64,000 nucleotides of DNA from Desulfuromonadaceae bacterium (GTDB lineage Bacteria > Desulfobacterota > Desulfuromonadia > Geobacterales > Pseudopelobacteraceae), in the NCBI GenBank assembly GCA_028687585.1, contig JAQTZV010000018.1, positions 1 to 64,000 on the forward strand, given 5' to 3'. Below the pieces are notes generated by a model, which did no database searches, had not been told where the DNA came from, and saw nothing but the letters and a program-made list of their open reading frames with translations. A program made the position numbers and the translations under genes. Below, piece by piece: positions 17,935 to 26,831 of this stretch (position 1 is the stretch's first letter; each line of letters opens with the position of its first letter).

Positions 17935-19380
17935 TCAAGCGAGCGAATCAACAAAGTCAGCGGCGCTCTCACCAGCTATCCTGCCGCTGTTGATGGCGAA
18001 CCCCATGGTATTGCCCGGCATGATGAAGGTGTAACTGTCGGCATGGATGGAATTGGCGTCGGTACCGGCAGCATAGAGCCCTTGAATCACATTGAACGCA
18101 TCATCCTGCACCTCCGCCTTGTGGTTGATCTTGATCCCGCCCAGACTGCCGAACCCGCTCGGCACCAGTTTTCCGGCGTAGAATTTTGCTTTCCTGATCG
18201 GCTTCAAATAAGCATAGTTCTTGTTGAAGAGGGCGTCGCGGCTTGCGCAGGCCCGGTTATATTCGGCCACCGTTTTAACAAGATTATCAACATTGATCCC
18301 AGCCTTCTCAGCCAACTCCTCGATCGTATCGGCGACAAAGAAGTCCCTGGTTCCCTCTTCGGTGGCCCTCTCCAGTTCGTCGTCGAATTCGGCCGCATCT
18401 TCGATAGGAATGTCGAAACAGATCTGGTCGAAATTACCCTTCACATACTGTTTCTTGATCGCATCGTCGATGATCATGAAGGCACAGCGCCCTTTTTGCC
18501 CGGAGATCGCGTTGCCGGCAAAGGTGTTGTTCTGGAACACCTCTTCATTGAAGAAACGCTCGCCATCCAGATTTACCAGCAGGTTCGGTTGGCGGAAAAC
18601 CACGTCCAGGTTCCAGAAGTCACCCTGCCTCGGCACGGAGCAGTACATCTCCAGGATCATATGCGTCCTGGCAGCCCCCGCTTCCCAAGCCATCTTGAGC
18701 CCCTCTCCCTCGATTCCCGGGATCTTGAACGAGAACAGGTCCTTGCCCCACTCGTAACCGGTAATCTCCTTGATCATCTCGGCATTGCCGCCAAAACCGC
18801 CGGTCGCGACAATAACCGCCTTTGCGTTGGCCTGAACAGTCTCTCCGGTCGCGTCAACAGCCTGGATGCCGACGGCCCGGCCATTCTCCTTGAGGATCTT
18901 TTTTACCGGCGCATTGAAGAAGAATTGAACTCCGAGCTCTTCGGCCCTCTCCGTCAACGCCTTGAAAATGATCGCCCCGGTCCCGTGCGCCCCGCCATGA
19001 GTCTTGAGGATATGCCAGGTCGGCTCGGACAGGGGGAAATGCCGGGCCGCCATGATGAATTCCACCCCCATATCCTCCAGCCAGTCGATCGTGTTGCCCG
19101 ATTTGTCAATAAACGCCCGCACCAGACGCGCATCCGGGATCCAATGGTTGTAGTCCATGTGTATTTTGAAGGCTTCGTCCCTGGTGAGCCCAACGATCTG
19201 TTTCTTCTGTAGCCTGCTTTCAACGCCAAACGGACCCATGGCCATATTGCCGCAGCCGCCGGTGACGCTGGATTTCTCGAACACGACGACTCGAGCACCC
19301 TTTTCCGCAGCAGCCACCGCCGCTGCCAGACCGGCAGGACCCGCCGCAACTATTGCCACATCCGCTTCCACCTGTTTCAT
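17935..19380 (-). CDS. FAD-dependent fumarate-reductase/succinate-dehydrogenase-type flavoprotein
   Basis: The 481-residue protein starts at 19380 (GGAGAAACAATC upstream) with the FAD dinucleotide motif VAAGPAGLAAAVAAAEKGAR and the following FEKSSVTGGCGNMA. The C-terminal FAD segment (GNTMGFAINSGRIAGE) and the capping-domain region match the FrdA/urocanate-reductase/ketosteroid-dehydrogenase family. It has no signal peptide, heme domain or FMN-binding domain, so it is a cytoplasmic single-subunit member. The usual active-site HHTMGG segment reads FGSLGGIKIN, lacking the His pair, so fumarate is unlikely to be the substrate. It may reduce or dehydrogenate an enoate or cyclic ketone. It shares a duplicated leader with the chemoreceptor gene upstream. 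Confidence 0.8.
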   Translation of the reverse strand: MKQVEADVAIVAAGPAGLAAAVAAAEKGARVVVFEKSSVTGGCGNMAMGPFGVESRLQKKQIVGLTRDEAFKIHMDYNHWIPDARLVRAFIDKSGNTIDWLEDMGVEFIMAARHFPLSEPTWHILKTHGGAHGTGAIIFKALTERAEELGVQFFFNAPVKKILKENGRAVGIQAVDATGETVQANAKAVIVATGGFGGNAEMIKEITGYEWGKDLFSFKIPGIEGEGLKMAWEAGAARTHMILEMYCSVPRQGDFWNLDVVFRQPNLLVNLDGERFFNEEVFQNNTFAGNAISGQKGRCAFMIIDDAIKKQYVKGNFDQICFDIPIEDAAEFDDELERATEEGTRDFFVADTIEELAEKAGINVDNLVKTVAEYNRACASRDALFNKNYAYLKPIRKAKFYAGKLVPSGFGSLGGIKINHKAEVQDDAFNVIQGLYAAGTDANSIHADSYTFIMPGNTMGFAINSGRIAGESAADFVDSLA

Positions 19381-19397
19381 GATTGTTTCTCCTTTCA

Positions 19398-19442
19398 GGA
19401 TCCTTATTTTGATACATTTTTCATCTACGTAACGGACAACTC
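19398..19442 (-). repeat. 45-bp leader direct repeat, copy 1 (before the flavoprotein gene)
   Basis: Read on the - strand, the segment begins with 22 bases identical to copy 2 (GAGTTGTCCGTTACGTAGAT plus GA) and ends in GGATCC, followed by AAAGGAGAAACAATC and the ATG. It lies entirely in the gap between the chemoreceptor stop and the flavoprotein start. It is a candidate shared 5'-leader or regulatory element. Confidence 0.85.
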
Positions 19443-19475
19443 AGCTGGGAAACCGTCATTCGCAGCTACACTCTG

Positions 19476-21947
19476 TCAGGCTGCTACTTTGAACCATGCC
19501 ACCATGCTGTTTAATTCACCGGCGATCTCCGACAACTCCCGAGAGGCATCCTTGATCTCCACCGTGGAATCCTTCAGAGAGCCCGAGATGTTCGCTATCA
19601 GTTCCATGCTCTGAGATACCTCTCGCGATGCCGTTGACTGGTCGTCGGTGGCGGTCGCGATCAGTTGCGCCATGCCCACGCCGTGCTCAGAAACACCCAC
19701 AATGGCATCGAGCGACTTGCTGGCCTCGCCGGAGAGCTTCATCCCCTCTTCCACCTTGGTCTTGCCGTCATTCATGGCCGAGACGGAGCTTTCCGTGTCC
19801 ACCCGGATGACATGGATGATCCCGGCGATCTCGTGAGTCGCTTCCGCCGTCCGCTGGGCGAGCTTGCGCACCTCGTCGGCGACTACGGCAAAGCCCATTC
19901 CCTGTTCTCCCGCCCTGGCCGCCTCGATTGCCGCGTTCAGAGCGAGCAGATTGGTCTGGTCAGCTATGTCGTCGATCACGCTCAGGATCGAATCGATGGT
20001 TTTCGAGTTCTCGCTCAGCTTGGCGATACTGCCGGCAGCAGTTCTCACCGCTTCCGAGATCTCGTGCATGCCGCGCACCGCCTCGGTGACGACGGCCTTG
20101 CCGGTGGTGGCCATCACGTGCGCCTCCTTGGAAGAGGCCGCTGAGTCGTGGGCATGGCCGGCTACGGTCTGCACGGTGGCGCTTATTTCGGCCATGGCGA
20201 CCGAAGATTGAGCGGTCTGAGTGACCTGCTCCTGCGCGCCCTTAAATAGATAATCCGCAGTGCTTTTAAGCCTTACCGAGCCGGCGGCAAGCTTGTCGAT
20301 GGCATCTTTCAGGAGCTTCGCTATCTCGGCAAGTTTCGCCGTTGCCTGGTTAAAATGCTCCGCAACCCTGCCGAATTCGTCCTTCCTGTTTTCGTCCATG
20401 CGAATGCTGAAGTCTCCGGCACCGAACCCGGCGGCTACCCTGGACAACTCGTCGATCGGCCTGGTTATGGAAACAGCTGTCCAACGTCCGAGAATCAGGG
20501 AGGCGAGCACAGCAAGCACGGCGATCACGATGATCAGGGTGGTGGTAGTGGTTACCGCCGCCTTTACCGCCTTCACGGTCCCTTCCTGACTTTGCTGGGC
20601 GACTGCCACGTCGCGGCTGCTTAATTCCATCTGGGCAGCGACCATTCCCTTCACCTGCTGATTGAGCGTCGCGACATCTTCCACGTTTTTCAGGGAAGCA
20701 CGGATCTTGTCCGCAGCACCGCCCTTATCCAGAAAACTCACCCTGACAGCACTGAGCGCGGCGACCGATTCCCCCAACAATCTGGTCTCGTTCTTGAAAT
20801 TGCCCTTTTGCAGCAGTCCCTTGAGTTTCTTGGCATTGGTGTCTACCTTGACGAATTCGGTGCGGATGGTGTTCACCGCCTTGTCGAATTCCGTCAAGTT
20901 CTTGACCGAAAGACTGTAGTTGATCAGGGAATCTATCACTGCGCTGGAAAGCAGCGTTTCGGAAGAGAGGATGAGGACGGTGTTGGTGGCGGAAAAAGCG
21001 CCCACGCTGTTGGTCATGACTTCCGAGCTGGTCATCTGCCCTACGGTTGACTTTTCAGCCTCTGCCCTGGTGCAAGTCAGCAGATAGGCAACTTCCTTTT
21101 CGGCCTCGTTGACCAGTTTGGCAGCAGCCGCCCGGGCGCCGGCGTCCTTGGTATTGAGAAACTTCACTTGCTCGTCTCTGGCGGCGGAAAGTTTGTCGCT
21201 GATGGTTTCCAGCCTCTTCACGAAGTTCTCGTTCTCTCTTTTTTCCGTCCAGTTTATCCTTCTCACCCCCTGCAACTTGCTGAGCGGGATTGAGATGTTT
21301 GCGTACATGCTCTCCTGCGTTTCCTTGCTGCTCACAAGCAGTACCTGCCTGCAGTAGCTGGCGATATCCTTCAAGCCGTCAGTAACCTCGGCAACGATGG
21401 TCATCTGTTCGTTGCCGATGGCGTTGTTGTAGATGCTGCTGACCATCTTGTCGGTGGCGCCTTTTTGCAGTTTCCTGACAGAGCCGTCCAGAGCCTGTAG
21501 TTTTTGGGTAGCATTTGCCAGGCTACCCTTCATGGCCGAGACGGCGGCGAGGGATTCCTTCTGTAGCACGAGCCTCTTCGCGGTGATGGCCTCGATCGAC
21601 TTGGTGATGTCGGTGAACTTGCCGTGCTCGTAGTCGCTGCTCGATCCCAAGGCGGTGAGTTCGTCTGCCGCCTTGATCTCGTCGCCCAGCGATTCCGTGC
21701 TCTTGACGGCATTGAGCTTGAACGCCTCCAGCGAATCGGAGGCCGCCACCTTGAGCAGGTTCGAGGTATGGGCCTGCAGGACACGCTGGTGGTTGAAGGT
21801 CTTTATCTGGTAGGGAGTGGACTTCTGTGTCAACTTGAAAATGTTGAGCTGAATGAAACGTATGCCGATAACCGCAGCCACGGCGATCACCACCATCAGC
21901 ATCAAAATGGTTACCGAGTTCAGAACCAGCTTGCTCTTGATCTTCAT
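19476..21947 (-). CDS. Methyl-accepting chemotaxis protein
   Basis: The start is placed at 21947 (AAAAGGAAAAACGGT upstream); a start 42 bp earlier lacks a ribosome site and lies inside the duplicated leader. The 823-residue receptor has an N-terminal membrane helix, an unusually long (about 430-residue) helical periplasmic region, and a second helix near residues 465-485. A HAMP domain follows ([20 protein letters not shown]), then the cytoplasmic signalling domain with the hairpin signature [20 protein letters not shown] near residue 686. No CheR-tethering pentapeptide is present at the C-terminus. The gene lies between the catabolic block and the flavoprotein, suggesting taxis to a pathway substrate or a redox cue (inference). 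Confidence 0.92.
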   Translation of the reverse strand: MKIKSKLVLNSVTILMLMVVIAVAAVIGIRFIQLNIFKLTQKSTPYQIKTFNHQRVLQAHTSNLLKVAASDSLEAFKLNAVKSTESLGDEIKAADELTALGSSSDYEHGKFTDITKSIEAITAKRLVLQKESLAAVSAMKGSLANATQKLQALDGSVRKLQKGATDKMVSSIYNNAIGNEQMTIVAEVTDGLKDIASYCRQVLLVSSKETQESMYANISIPLSKLQGVRRINWTEKRENENFVKRLETISDKLSAARDEQVKFLNTKDAGARAAAAKLVNEAEKEVAYLLTCTRAEAEKSTVGQMTSSEVMTNSVGAFSATNTVLILSSETLLSSAVIDSLINYSLSVKNLTEFDKAVNTIRTEFVKVDTNAKKLKGLLQKGNFKNETRLLGESVAALSAVRVSFLDKGGAADKIRASLKNVEDVATLNQQVKGMVAAQMELSSRDVAVAQQSQEGTVKAVKAAVTTTTTLIIVIAVLAVLASLILGRWTAVSITRPIDELSRVAAGFGAGDFSIRMDENRKDEFGRVAEHFNQATAKLAEIAKLLKDAIDKLAAGSVRLKSTADYLFKGAQEQVTQTAQSSVAMAEISATVQTVAGHAHDSAASSKEAHVMATTGKAVVTEAVRGMHEISEAVRTAAGSIAKLSENSKTIDSILSVIDDIADQTNLLALNAAIEAARAGEQGMGFAVVADEVRKLAQRTAEATHEIAGIIHVIRVDTESSVSAMNDGKTKVEEGMKLSGEASKSLDAIVGVSEHGVGMAQLIATATDDQSTASREVSQSMELIANISGSLKDSTVEIKDASRELSEIAGELNSMVAWFKVAA

Positions 21948-21962
21948 ACCGTTTTTCCTTTT

Positions 21963-22007
21963 GGATCCTTGTGTTGATGCTTTATTCATCTACGTAACGG
22001 ACAACTC
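21963..22007 (-). repeat. 45-bp leader direct repeat, copy 2 (before the chemoreceptor gene)
   Basis: This has the same length and ends as copy 1: 22 identical bases at the upstream end and GGATCC at the downstream end, with the middle diverged. It starts 8 bp after the stop of the 951-residue redox gene and runs up to the chemoreceptor ribosome site. In this copy an in-frame ATG lies inside the repeat and probably is not used. Confidence 0.85.
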
Positions 22008-22015
22008 TTCCCGCA

Positions 22016-24871
22016 CTACCGTTTTCGCCAACTGCCAACCGGAATCGGTTCGTCAGGAGTTTTGGGCTTTACACCACCGGCCTTGACCACCGCGCCGTAT
22101 TCAACCGGACAGACTTTTAAGCACATGCCACAGCGCGTGCACTCATCCTGGTCGATCACATGAATCATCCCCACCTCGCCGGCGATGGCGCCTTCCGGGC
22201 ACTGTTCGACGCAGGCCTGACATCCCTGGCACTTCTCCCCCAGGATGTGGTATGTAATAAATTTGCGGCAGACCAGCGCCGGGCAGCGTTTTTTCTTGAT
22301 GTGGGCCTCGAATTCCTCCCGCTGCCGGGTGATCCCGGCCAGGACGATTCGGGCGGCCGTTTCTCCTGTCTCGCAGACGGCACCCTCCAGCATGACCTCG
22401 CAGATTTCCTGCAACAACTCCAGATCCTCCCCTTTCCCCTTGCCAATGGTTATGTCGGTGAGTATTGCAAGAAGCTGCGCGCTCCCTTCGCGACACAGCA
22501 CGCATTTGCCACACGACTCCCCTTTCAGAAAGGAAACGGCGCTTCGGGCCAACTCGACGATGCAGAGATCCCCGGCCGGGCTGATGAGCGAATGGGAATC
22601 AGCAGCATCCATGGTGGAAAGCATGCCTTGCAGGTCGGGCGGGAGGATGAGAGAGTCAAGGGACGGACAGCCCCATTGGACCTCGACTGCAGACAGTGGT
22701 TCCAGTCCCGTAACTTCTCTCGCCACGGTTCGCGACTCTGAATTCATCGCTGTGGAAGCCTCGTCAACAGTTGTGGAGCTCCAGAATTTCTTCTTTGTGA
22801 TCCCGATCCTGAGATCGCAGCGCAGACAGCGGTTCGACTCCCGACAGGCGCTCTCCGCATCAAGAGTATGCGCAACTTCGACGAACGAGACGCTCCGCTG
22901 TTCCACCGGCTCGCAACCGGTATGACACCGGGACAGCTGGGCAAACCCTTCGGCACGACCGATCCAGCCGTTCGGCTCTTCGACCGGCGCCAACACCTCG
23001 GAGATATCACCGTCACCGCCAAGGGAGAGGTCAATGGCCGCAGCCGCCTTTCTCCCCGAGGTGATCGACTCGATGACCGAAATGGTGCCGGTAACGATAT
23101 CTCCGGCAGCAAAGACCCCTTTTCTGACGGTCTCCATTGTTTCCGGGTCAACCAGCAGGGCATTGCCGCGACCGGTGGAAAGTCCGAAGCTCTCCACATT
23201 CAGAGGCCGTTGTCCGACCGCAAAGATCACGGTATCGGCGGGGAGTGTATGCTCGGAACCCGCAACTGTCTGTATCTGCGGCCGACCGTTTTCATCGAAA
23301 GAGAATGTCGCCACGTCAAGGCATTCAACACCGGCAACCCGTCCATTCTGTCCGGCAACGGCAACAAACGTCCGGGAGTTATGGATGATGATTCCCTCTT
23401 CCTCTCCCTGGCCGATCTCCTCGGAGCTGGCCGTCATCTTCTCGCGCGACTCCAGGCAGGCGATCCGGACGTCGGCGGCGCCGAGCCTCCGGGCGACACG
23501 AGCACAGTCGAATGCAACGTTGCCGCCACCCAGAACCACGACCCGCTGCCCAACGTCTACCTGGTTGCCGAGCCGCACCTCTCGCAGGAAATCGACATTC
23601 AGCAGTACCCCTTCCAGGTCGGCGCCGGGAATGGGAAGCTTGACCCCCTGATGGGCGCCGATGGCGATCAGAACCGCGCTGTACCCTTCCGCAAGCAGAC
23701 TGTCAGTAGATTCCACCCTGCTGTTGCACCTGATCTCCACACCAGCCGCTTCGACCTCTTTGATCTCATCCGCAATGATCTCAGTGGGAAGCCGGTATTC
23801 GGGGATGCCGAAGCGCAGCATGCCGCCCGGTGTGGGGAGCGCCTCGAACACGGTTACCGCATGCCCCTGTTTCGCCAGATAATAGGCGGCGGTCAAACCG
23901 GCAGGGCCGCTGCCGACGACAGCGATCTTCTTGCCGGTGGACGGGGCATGTTTTGCCGCCTTCTTCCAGCGTCCATCGTCGCGCTCAGCGGCAAAACGCT
24001 TGAGTTCCCGGATGGAGACCGCCTCGTTCACCTCGTTACGCCCGCAGACTGACTCACAGAGGTGGTTGCAGATATGACCGAGCACCAGCGGGAAAGGAAC
24101 CTTCTCTCGTATCACTGCCGCCGCTTCGGCAGGCCGGTACTCACGGATCAGCCTGATATAGCGAGGGATATCTATCCCTGCCGGACAGGTCGTCCGGCAG
24201 GGAACCAGGGCCTCATCGCGAACGACTCCGGGGAGGAGCAGGCCGTCACGATATCTGAGGGTCCCGGTGGGGCAAACCTCAACACATGCCCCGCAGAAGC
24301 GGCATCCGGCATCGGCCAGCGGGAGGTTCTGTCCCGTGCCGATCCGGGTCTCACCGTTTTTCTTTTCGTAGTTGAGTACCTGCACACCGCGCAGTTCCTG
24401 GCAGGCCCTGACACAGCGGCCGCACATAACGCACCGGCTGAGATCATGGTGGATTAAAGGATTGCTGCTGTTGACCGGGATGGACTTGAAGCGTTTGCGC
24501 AGTCGGGCGTCGCTCACCCCCAGGAACTGGATGATGGACTGGAACTCGCACTGGCCGTACTTGGGGCAGGTGGCACATTCGGAAGGGTGCACGGTCAGGA
24601 GCAGTTCCGCCGCAAGCCGGCGCGCCTTCTCAACGCCCTGGCTTTTTGTGCTGACGACCATGCCGGCCGTGGCGGGGGTATTACAGGAGGTAGCGAGCCC
24701 TGCCACCCCTTCGATCTCGACCACACACAAACGGCAGGCGCCGGTGGGCCTCAGGTCCGGGTGATGGCAGAGGTTCGGGATGTAGATGCCGGCCGCGAGG
24801 GCGGCGTCAAGGACACTTTCCCCTGGAGCGGTCGTAATCTCCTTTCCGTCAATGTTCAGCTTTATCTTCAC
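22016..24871 (-). CDS. Multidomain NuoG/GltD/NuoF-like iron-sulfur flavin oxidoreductase
   Basis: The 951-residue protein starts with GTG at 24871 after GGAGAG. It begins with a 2Fe-2S domain (Cys 35, 46, 49, 63), then the HxxxCxxCxxxxxC cluster of NuoG/HydA, and two 4Fe-4S sites (CVMCGRCVRAC, CRFCGACVEVC). A GltD/NfnB-like module follows (CRTTCPAGIDIP near 227, FAD motif GSGPAGLTAAYYL near 322, NAD(P) motif GGGNVAFDCA near 447). A C-terminal NuoF-like 4Fe-4S region (SCGKCVLCREGS near 787) and a two-cluster ferredoxin (CQGCQACVEQC, CTRCGMCLKVC) close it. The NuoF FMN/NADH fold itself is absent. The family moves electrons between NAD(P)H and ferredoxin; relatives accompany anaerobic aromatic degradation. 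Electron bifurcation is possible but unproven. Confidence 0.87.
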   Translation of the reverse strand: MKIKLNIDGKEITTAPGESVLDAALAAGIYIPNLCHHPDLRPTGACRLCVVEIEGVAGLATSCNTPATAGMVVSTKSQGVEKARRLAAELLLTVHPSECATCPKYGQCEFQSIIQFLGVSDARLRKRFKSIPVNSSNPLIHHDLSRCVMCGRCVRACQELRGVQVLNYEKKNGETRIGTGQNLPLADAGCRFCGACVEVCPTGTLRYRDGLLLPGVVRDEALVPCRTTCPAGIDIPRYIRLIREYRPAEAAAVIREKVPFPLVLGHICNHLCESVCGRNEVNEAVSIRELKRFAAERDDGRWKKAAKHAPSTGKKIAVVGSGPAGLTAAYYLAKQGHAVTVFEALPTPGGMLRFGIPEYRLPTEIIADEIKEVEAAGVEIRCNSRVESTDSLLAEGYSAVLIAIGAHQGVKLPIPGADLEGVLLNVDFLREVRLGNQVDVGQRVVVLGGGNVAFDCARVARRLGAADVRIACLESREKMTASSEEIGQGEEEGIIIHNSRTFVAVAGQNGRVAGVECLDVATFSFDENGRPQIQTVAGSEHTLPADTVIFAVGQRPLNVESFGLSTGRGNALLVDPETMETVRKGVFAAGDIVTGTISVIESITSGRKAAAAIDLSLGGDGDISEVLAPVEEPNGWIGRAEGFAQLSRCHTGCEPVEQRSVSFVEVAHTLDAESACRESNRCLRCDLRIGITKKKFWSSTTVDEASTAMNSESRTVAREVTGLEPLSAVEVQWGCPSLDSLILPPDLQGMLSTMDAADSHSLISPAGDLCIVELARSAVSFLKGESCGKCVLCREGSAQLLAILTDITIGKGKGEDLELLQEICEVMLEGAVCETGETAARIVLAGITRQREEFEAHIKKKRCPALVCRKFITYHILGEKCQGCQACVEQCPEGAIAGEVGMIHVIDQDECTRCGMCLKVCPVEYGAVVKAGGVKPKTPDEPIPVGSWRKR

Positions 24872-24942
24872 CGCATACTCTCCACATTCGCTTCCACGAC
24901 AGTCATCTCGCTCAAATCTTTACCAGGAGGCACGAAGGGCTC

Positions 24943-25407
24943 TCAACGTCCCGGATCGTCTTCGCCAGCCTTACCCAGGTGTATTATTAAATCTGCCATC
25001 GAAACCGGCTGTTGACGAAGTCCTTCCCCGACGAAATGCAACAATGCCTCTTCCTGATCATCCGTTCCCATTTCGTGGGTACCGTGAACGAATTGGATAT
25101 GCGGAAATTCAGTCCGCAGAATGCTTTCGTACTTTTTCTTGAAAGGACAGAGTTTCTCCATGCAATTGCCGAAGTGGATGGCCTCCACCCCGCTTGCCAC
25201 CAGTGTACGAACCCGGCGCAGGATCTTCTCCGGGGCCAAGACGGTCGGACAACCGGCGCAACTAATGATGCCGGCAATTTGAGCGCCGCCATATTCGGCG
25301 TAACGTGCGAATTCACCCTTTCCTGCCCGACTTTCATCCAGGCACATTAGTGAGGAACACCCCATATCGTCAGTCATATTTCTGCAAGTTATAATACCGA
25401 TACGCAT
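24943..25407 (-). CDS. CGGC-domain putative metal-binding protein
   Basis: The 154-residue protein (ATG 25407, preceded by AAAGGGAAAAGTG) shows the Cys-rich CGGC pattern: IITCRNMTDDMGCSSLMC near the start, IISCAGCPTVLAPEK in the middle (CAGC variant) and HFGNCMEKLCPFKKK further on, ending in a FVHGTHEMG segment. The family is small, probably metal- or cluster-binding, and common in anaerobes. The gene lies between a ferredoxin gene and the large redox protein, which supports a cluster-linked redox role. No reaction is known to me. Confidence 0.75.
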   Translation of the reverse strand: MRIGIITCRNMTDDMGCSSLMCLDESRAGKGEFARYAEYGGAQIAGIISCAGCPTVLAPEKILRRVRTLVASGVEAIHFGNCMEKLCPFKKKYESILRTEFPHIQFVHGTHEMGTDDQEEALLHFVGEGLRQQPVSMADLIIHLGKAGEDDPGR

Positions 25408-25436
25408 CACTTTTCCCTTTGCTCCGCATGACTATC

Positions 25437-25454
25437 CTGAAGCGATTGCTTCAG
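25437..25454. other. Short inverted repeat between ferredoxin and CGGC genes
   Basis: A perfect hairpin CTGAAGC-GATT-GCTTCAG sits in the 148-bp gap and is flanked by TGACT and GTCA. No T-run follows on the - strand, so it is not a standard terminator. It could be an RNA processing or operator site. Confidence 0.4.
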
Positions 25455-25555
25455 TCATCATCAAGTCCACAGGACCGGAAGCGTCTGTTTGTCAGTCTTT
25501 TTCAGGCAGGCCGCGGTCGCCATCAGTGCAGATCATAAGCTCTTCCCTTGGCGCG

Positions 25556-25732
25556 TTACGCCTGAGACGTCACGATCGCACCGAAGTCGCAGATGAACTG
25601 ACACGCCCCGCATGCGACGCAGATTTCCTGGTCAATTGCATATGGAGTTGCGTCATTCTTGATCGCGTTGATCTTGCACTCCTGATAGCAGGCCCCACAT
25701 GAGATGCATTCTTCAGTGATCTGATAGTTCAT
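25556..25732 (-). CDS. 2[4Fe-4S] ferredoxin (58 aa)
   Basis: A short gene with GGGGAGAG before the ATG encodes 58 residues starting MNYQITEECISCGACYQEC. The two cluster motifs are CISCGACYQEC and CVACGACQFIC, each CxxCxxCxxxC, so it is a complete clostridial-type two-cluster ferredoxin. The usual Pro after the fourth Cys is replaced by Lys and Asp. It sits 25 bp downstream of the flavoprotein gene at 25758 and may be its electron partner. Confidence 0.93.
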   Translation of the reverse strand: MNYQITEECISCGACYQECKINAIKNDATPYAIDQEICVACGACQFICDFGAIVTSQA

Positions 25733-25757
25733 GGTTTTCTCTCCCCATCCTTTATCG

Positions 25758-26831
25758 TTATCCCATCGCGAAGCCGCGCTTCATCAACCCCGGCTGTAAT
25801 TTTTTGCACTCCGCCCACTCCGCACTAACCAGGGGATGGCCCGCATAGCACGACAACGCAGCCTCTCCCGAGCCCATACTCTTGACAATCGCTTCCCCGG
25901 CTGCCTTACCGGAAACGAGGGCGCTGGTGATACCGTCGAGCGCCCTGACGAACCCAGCCGCCTCCCCCACCAAAAGCATGCGTCCCTTCCCGAGGAAATA
26001 GTTTTCCAGGTAAGGCATTGTGTTCATGACGATGCCACGGGTGAGCACCGTCCTGGTTACCTTCAGGCCGTATCTCTCCTTGAGGAAACCGGCGAAAAAG
26101 TTCACCATCCCCCGTGCGGTCGCTCGCGGGGTTGCCGCGGCCGTCAGGTGGAGTATCCCGTCCTTATTGAGGAGACTCCCGAACGCCGCCGGATCGAGGA
26201 TCCAATACATCCAGTCCGCTTCGAGGGTGATACTGCCTTCATAATGTTCCTCGTATAGCGGTATCCAATGCACGGCGTCATCCATTTCCGGGGCGATTGA
26301 CCTGCGCACCCTCGATATCGGCCCGTCTGCGCCGACTACGATCTTTGCCTTTACCTGTGCGTAGGTGCCACACTGCTTCACCTTGAGTTCTACGTGCTCT
26401 TTTTCTTCCCGGCAATCCACGACCAGGCAGTCGTCAACCAAGGCTGCGCCGCTTTCTTCGCAAAGCCAATAGTCGAGATCGAAGCGGTTCACGCTGTAGC
26501 CGGTATCGGGGTTAGGGGCGTCCTCGCCCAGGTCCAGCGCCGGGCAGGTCACCACGCCACGGTCGGGGCCGGTGGTGTAGAGGCATCTGCTTCCTTTGAG
26601 TTCGCGCGGATTGGTGAAAAGATGCGACGGTAAAGGGTCGTAGTGGTCCGCGAGGAACTTCCGTGCGCTCGGCAGGATGATACCGCTGCACATTTTGTCT
26701 CTTTTAAGACGACATTTCTCCAGGATAACAACGTCGAGTCCCGAGTCTTTAAGCGTCTTTGCTGCCGAGGCACCCGCAGGCCCTGCACCAACAATGACGA
26801 CATCATAGGCATCCTTCAGTTGTGCTGTCAT
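25758..26831 (-). CDS. FAD-dependent oxidoreductase, geranylgeranyl-reductase / ETF-quinone-oxidoreductase-like
   Basis: The 357-residue protein begins with the FAD motif DVVIVGAGPAGASAAKTLKDSG and contains the family signatures VGADGPISRVRR (near residue 165) and LVGEAAGFVRALDGITSALVSGKAAGEAI (near 285). It lacks the ferredoxin domain of full ETF:quinone oxidoreductase, but a separate ferredoxin gene follows directly. The start overlaps the stop of the upstream flavodoxin-like gene by four bases (ATGA), showing translational coupling. Similar FixC-like proteins take electrons from ferredoxin or ETF, or reduce isoprenoid double bonds; which applies here is open. A second member lies at the right edge of the window. 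Confidence 0.8.
   Translation of the reverse strand: MTAQLKDAYDVVIVGAGPAGASAAKTLKDSGLDVVILEKCRLKRDKMCSGIILPSARKFLADHYDPLPSHLFTNPRELKGSRCLYTTGPDRGVVTCPALDLGEDAPNPDTGYSVNRFDLDYWLCEESGAALVDDCLVVDCREEKEHVELKVKQCGTYAQVKAKIVVGADGPISRVRRSIAPEMDDAVHWIPLYEEHYEGSITLEADWMYWILDPAAFGSLLNKDGILHLTAAATPRATARGMVNFFAGFLKERYGLKVTRTVLTRGIVMNTMPYLENYFLGKGRMLLVGEAAGFVRALDGITSALVSGKAAGEAIVKSMGSGEAALSCYAGHPLVSAEWAECKKLQPGLMKRGFAMG

Noticed and set aside
18043..19212. 389-codon + strand frame opposite the flavoprotein
   Set aside because: Codon pattern, FAD motifs and ribosome site all support the - strand gene; the + frame has no recognisable protein features.
22868..24052. 394-codon + strand frame opposite the 951-residue redox protein
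   Set aside because: Antisense to a gene full of clear Fe-S and FAD motifs; a by-product of high GC.
25429..25457. TGACT...CAGTCA flanks around the hairpin before the CGGC gene as a fifth operator copy
   Set aside because: The arms are 29 bp apart end to end instead of 18 and enclose a different hairpin, so it does not fit the operator family.
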